Source: Chiridota heheva
Lineage: Eukaryota > Echinodermata > Holothuroidea > Apodida > Chiridotidae
Length of the DNA stretch: 64,000 nt
Direction of reading: 5' to 3'
Assembly: GCA_020152595.1 (NCBI GenBank)
Contig: JAIGNY010001587.1
Coordinates: 1,480,001-1,544,000 of the forward strand
In this document: positions 63,801-64,000 of the stretch, piece by piece
How the letters are laid out: each line of letters opens with the position of its first letter
Position numbering within the stretch: position 1 is the stretch's first letter
The notes under the pieces: generated by a model
What the model saw: the letters and a program-made list of their open reading frames with translations, nothing else
The model's database searches: none
Told to the model about the DNA's origin: nothing
Program-made: the position numbers and the translations under genes

Positions 63801-64000
63801 TGTTCAGGTACACCTTAGGTTGGTTGGTTCCACCAAAGATCTCACTCATGAAACTGACACAAGGGGAGACACTGAGGGAGCTGTACAAGAAGCACCACGT
63901 GGTGCAAGACATGCTTGTCCCTCTTAACAAGTCAAAAGAAGCTCTGGCGTGCTTTCATCAAGAAATTAAGGTAAAATTTGTTGATATTTACTTTTTTAAA
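48566..64000 (+). CDS. DHCR24: 24-dehydrocholesterol reductase (partial, 6 coding exons)
   Basis: FAD-dependent reductase of the sterol side-chain delta-24 double bond in the endoplasmic reticulum membrane. Coding exons: 48566-48804, 52371-52627, 54714-54832, 59387-59653, 60685-60825, 63773-63970; phases agree across all junctions and 407 codons are visible, about four fifths of the usual length of about 516. An N-terminal hydrophobic segment (residues about 2-22) and a second (about 34-56) are followed by the PCMH-type FAD-binding domain ([83 protein letters not shown]). Then come [31 protein letters not shown] and [10 protein letters not shown]. All match the family closely. The gene continues past the right edge. 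The start is ATG 48566, with a second ATG directly after. TTGTAG just upstream (48538-48543) may be the acceptor of a non-coding first intron. Confidence 0.96.
49559..51238 (+). pseudogene. RTE-like LINE with target-site duplication
   Basis: Pieces of reverse transcriptase in several frames: [128 protein letters not shown] and [14 protein letters not shown]. It ends in the simple repeat AGGTGAGGTGAGGTG. TGAAAATTAG occurs at 49549-49558 and 51239-51248, a 10-bp target duplication. The endonuclease region is absent, so it is 5'-truncated. Several stops and frame changes (about 49890, 49985, 50270, 50498, 50800). The clade call (RTE/BovB-like) is inference. In DHCR24 intron 1, sense orientation. 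Confidence 0.88.
51455..51530 (-). mobile_element. Possible tRNA-like SINE head
   Basis: On the minus strand, GTGGTGTAGCGGTAAGCATG resembles a tRNA D-arm/A-box and GCGACCCAGCTTCAAG loosely resembles a B-box. No cloverleaf could be completed, so this is not called as a tRNA gene. Confidence 0.35.
52371..52627 (+). CDS. DHCR24: DHCR24 coding exon 2 (FAD domain start)
   Basis: Encodes [18 protein letters not shown] through [10 protein letters not shown]. The acceptor is AAAAG at 52366-52370, chosen because only it restores the frame after exon 1 (phase 2). The alternative ACAAG at 52358-52362 gives the wrong frame. Donor GTATGA, phase 1. Confidence 0.9.
52808..53055 (+). mobile_element. tRNA-derived SINE, copy 2
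   Basis: GAGGTACAGTGGTTAAGCAG (A-box region), CCAGGTTTGACTCATG (decayed B-box) and CTTGAGCAAGACACTTCAAT match copy 1 at 30241. In DHCR24 intron 2. Confidence 0.8.
53470..54099 (+). mobile_element. THAP-domain DNA transposon remnant, copy C
   Basis: Ends TATAAGGGTGTTTCAG and, inverted, TATAGAGGAATTTCAT enclose 630 bp aligned throughout to copy A. From 53613 a frame reads [15 protein letters not shown], then [12 protein letters not shown] and a stop; after a frame change comes [15 protein letters not shown]. These form the C-x3-C and C-x2-H parts of a THAP zinc finger. Downstream codes [20 protein letters not shown] in another frame. Non-functional as it stands. In DHCR24 intron 2. Confidence 0.78.
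54714..54832 (+). CDS. DHCR24: DHCR24 coding exon 3
   Basis: Encodes [20 protein letters not shown] through GEVIHCSK, the FAD-contacting glycine-rich part. Acceptor TCTATAG, phase 1 in and phase 0 out, with the non-standard but GT-type donor GTTTTT. Confidence 0.93.
55630..57598. repeat. 2-kb array of about 24-bp units in DHCR24 intron 3
   Basis: About 80 units like CCATGGGAATATTACA followed by CAAAAAA or GAAAAAA (23-25 bp). Sub-types alternate (GGGAATA or GGCAATA; ACAG or ACAC). A marker variant (ATGGGATTATTAC) recurs near 55815, 56184, 56505, 56836, 57059 and 57410, showing higher-order blocks. One longer block repeats at an offset of 875 bp (ending at 56394 and 57269). Because the unit is often 24 bp and stop-free, long frames of [12 protein letters not shown] repeats appear; these are artefacts. 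Confidence 0.97.
57600..59386. other. DHCR24 intron 3, distal part
   Basis: No exon, RNA gene or clear element recognised. Confidence 0.45.
59387..59653 (+). CDS. DHCR24: DHCR24 coding exon 4
   Basis: 89 codons: [39 protein letters not shown], then [20 protein letters not shown]. Acceptor GATCTAG, donor GTAAAG, phase 0 on both sides. Confidence 0.96.
60030..60150 (+). repeat. Polypyrimidine tract in DHCR24 intron 4
   Basis: About 120 bases almost entirely C and T (CCTTTCCCTTTCTTCCCC type). The short frames here are artefacts. Confidence 0.85.
60685..60825 (+). CDS. DHCR24: DHCR24 coding exon 5
   Basis: 47 codons: [20 protein letters not shown], then [20 protein letters not shown]. Acceptor TTGACAG, donor GTGAGA, phase 0 on both sides. 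Confidence 0.96.
60892..61067. mobile_element. Short hAT-like MITE, same family as 19546
   Basis: Ends CAGGCCCATAGCCAG and, inverted, CTTGGCTACGGGCCTG; 176 bp, C/G-rich interior. No obvious 8-bp target duplication. In DHCR24 intron 5. Confidence 0.65.
61490..61735 (-). mobile_element. tRNA-derived SINE, copy 3 (inverted)
   Basis: Reverse-complement matches to copies 1 and 2, including AAGTGTCTTGCTCAAGAACA and the head region near 61720. Boundaries approximate. Confidence 0.7.
61743..63372. repeat. 1.6-kb array of about 41-bp units in DHCR24 intron 5
   Basis: About 40 copies of a unit reading TATGCCATTGTATCACAGTG then ATGTACACAATTACTCCCTAG. Each contains the dyad ATCACAGTGAT. Variant markers show a block duplication: CTCCCTGGTG at 62141 and 62711, and TATGGCATTG at 62231 and 62801, both 570 bp apart. 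GATTTA variants at 62045 and 62533 are 488 bp apart, so two extra units differ between blocks. Confidence 0.97.
63773..63970 (+). CDS. DHCR24: DHCR24 coding exon 6 (last in window)
   Basis: 66 codons: [51 protein letters not shown], to EIK. Acceptor TTTACAG, donor GTAAAA at 63971. The remaining C-terminal exons lie outside the window. Confidence 0.96.

Overview
This is a eukaryotic (animal) nuclear window: AT-rich, with split genes whose introns start GT and end AG, and crowded with retrotransposons, DNA-transposon derivatives, satellites and microsatellites. The recurrent TAGGCCTA-type motif, CR1-like LINEs with a 2A-like peptide, Penelope-like remnants and tRNA-headed SINEs suggest a marine deuterostome. 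An echinoderm, perhaps a sea cucumber, is my best guess; this is inference, not a database result.

I find two host genes, both on the + strand. (1) A secreted alpha-carbonic anhydrase at 10472-30931 has eight exons whose splice phases all agree. It keeps the three zinc histidines and the proton-shuttle histidine. Exon 7 lacks one base right before the conserved SLTTP-type active-site loop, so as written the protein stops early. (2) The 5' two thirds of DHCR24 (24-dehydrocholesterol reductase, sterol side-chain reduction) starts at 48566 and runs off the right edge; six coding exons (407 codons) are visible.

Layout: 1-10471 is intergenic, with a large hairpin, a satellite of hairpin-bearing units (3380-4660), a 0.9-kb local duplication (6715-8125) and a (TA)n tract. 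10472-30931 is the carbonic anhydrase gene. Its 12.5-kb intron 5 holds hAT-type elements, a (TTA)n tract, a CTT tract and a LINE inserted inside a foldback element. 30932-48565 is intergenic: a SINE lies in intron 7 just before it, then decayed duplications, a 630-bp (TA)n tract, a Penelope-like fragment, a nearly full-length but dead CR1-like LINE with a 2A-like motif, and a 2.6-kb hAT-bounded element (8-bp target duplication) with a second LINE inside. 48566-64000 is DHCR24. Its introns hold an RTE-like LINE with target duplication (possibly nested in a piggyBac-like element), SINEs, a THAP-domain transposon remnant, a 2-kb array of about 24-bp units and a 1.6-kb array of about 41-bp units.

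The two genes do not form a pathway. The most interesting signals are the carbonic anhydrase frameshift, the three THAP-bearing element copies (one chimeric), the foldback family with a telomere-like centre, the hairpin satellite with a 7-unit higher-order repeat, and the several nested, datable insertions. I see no convincing wholly new biochemical system.
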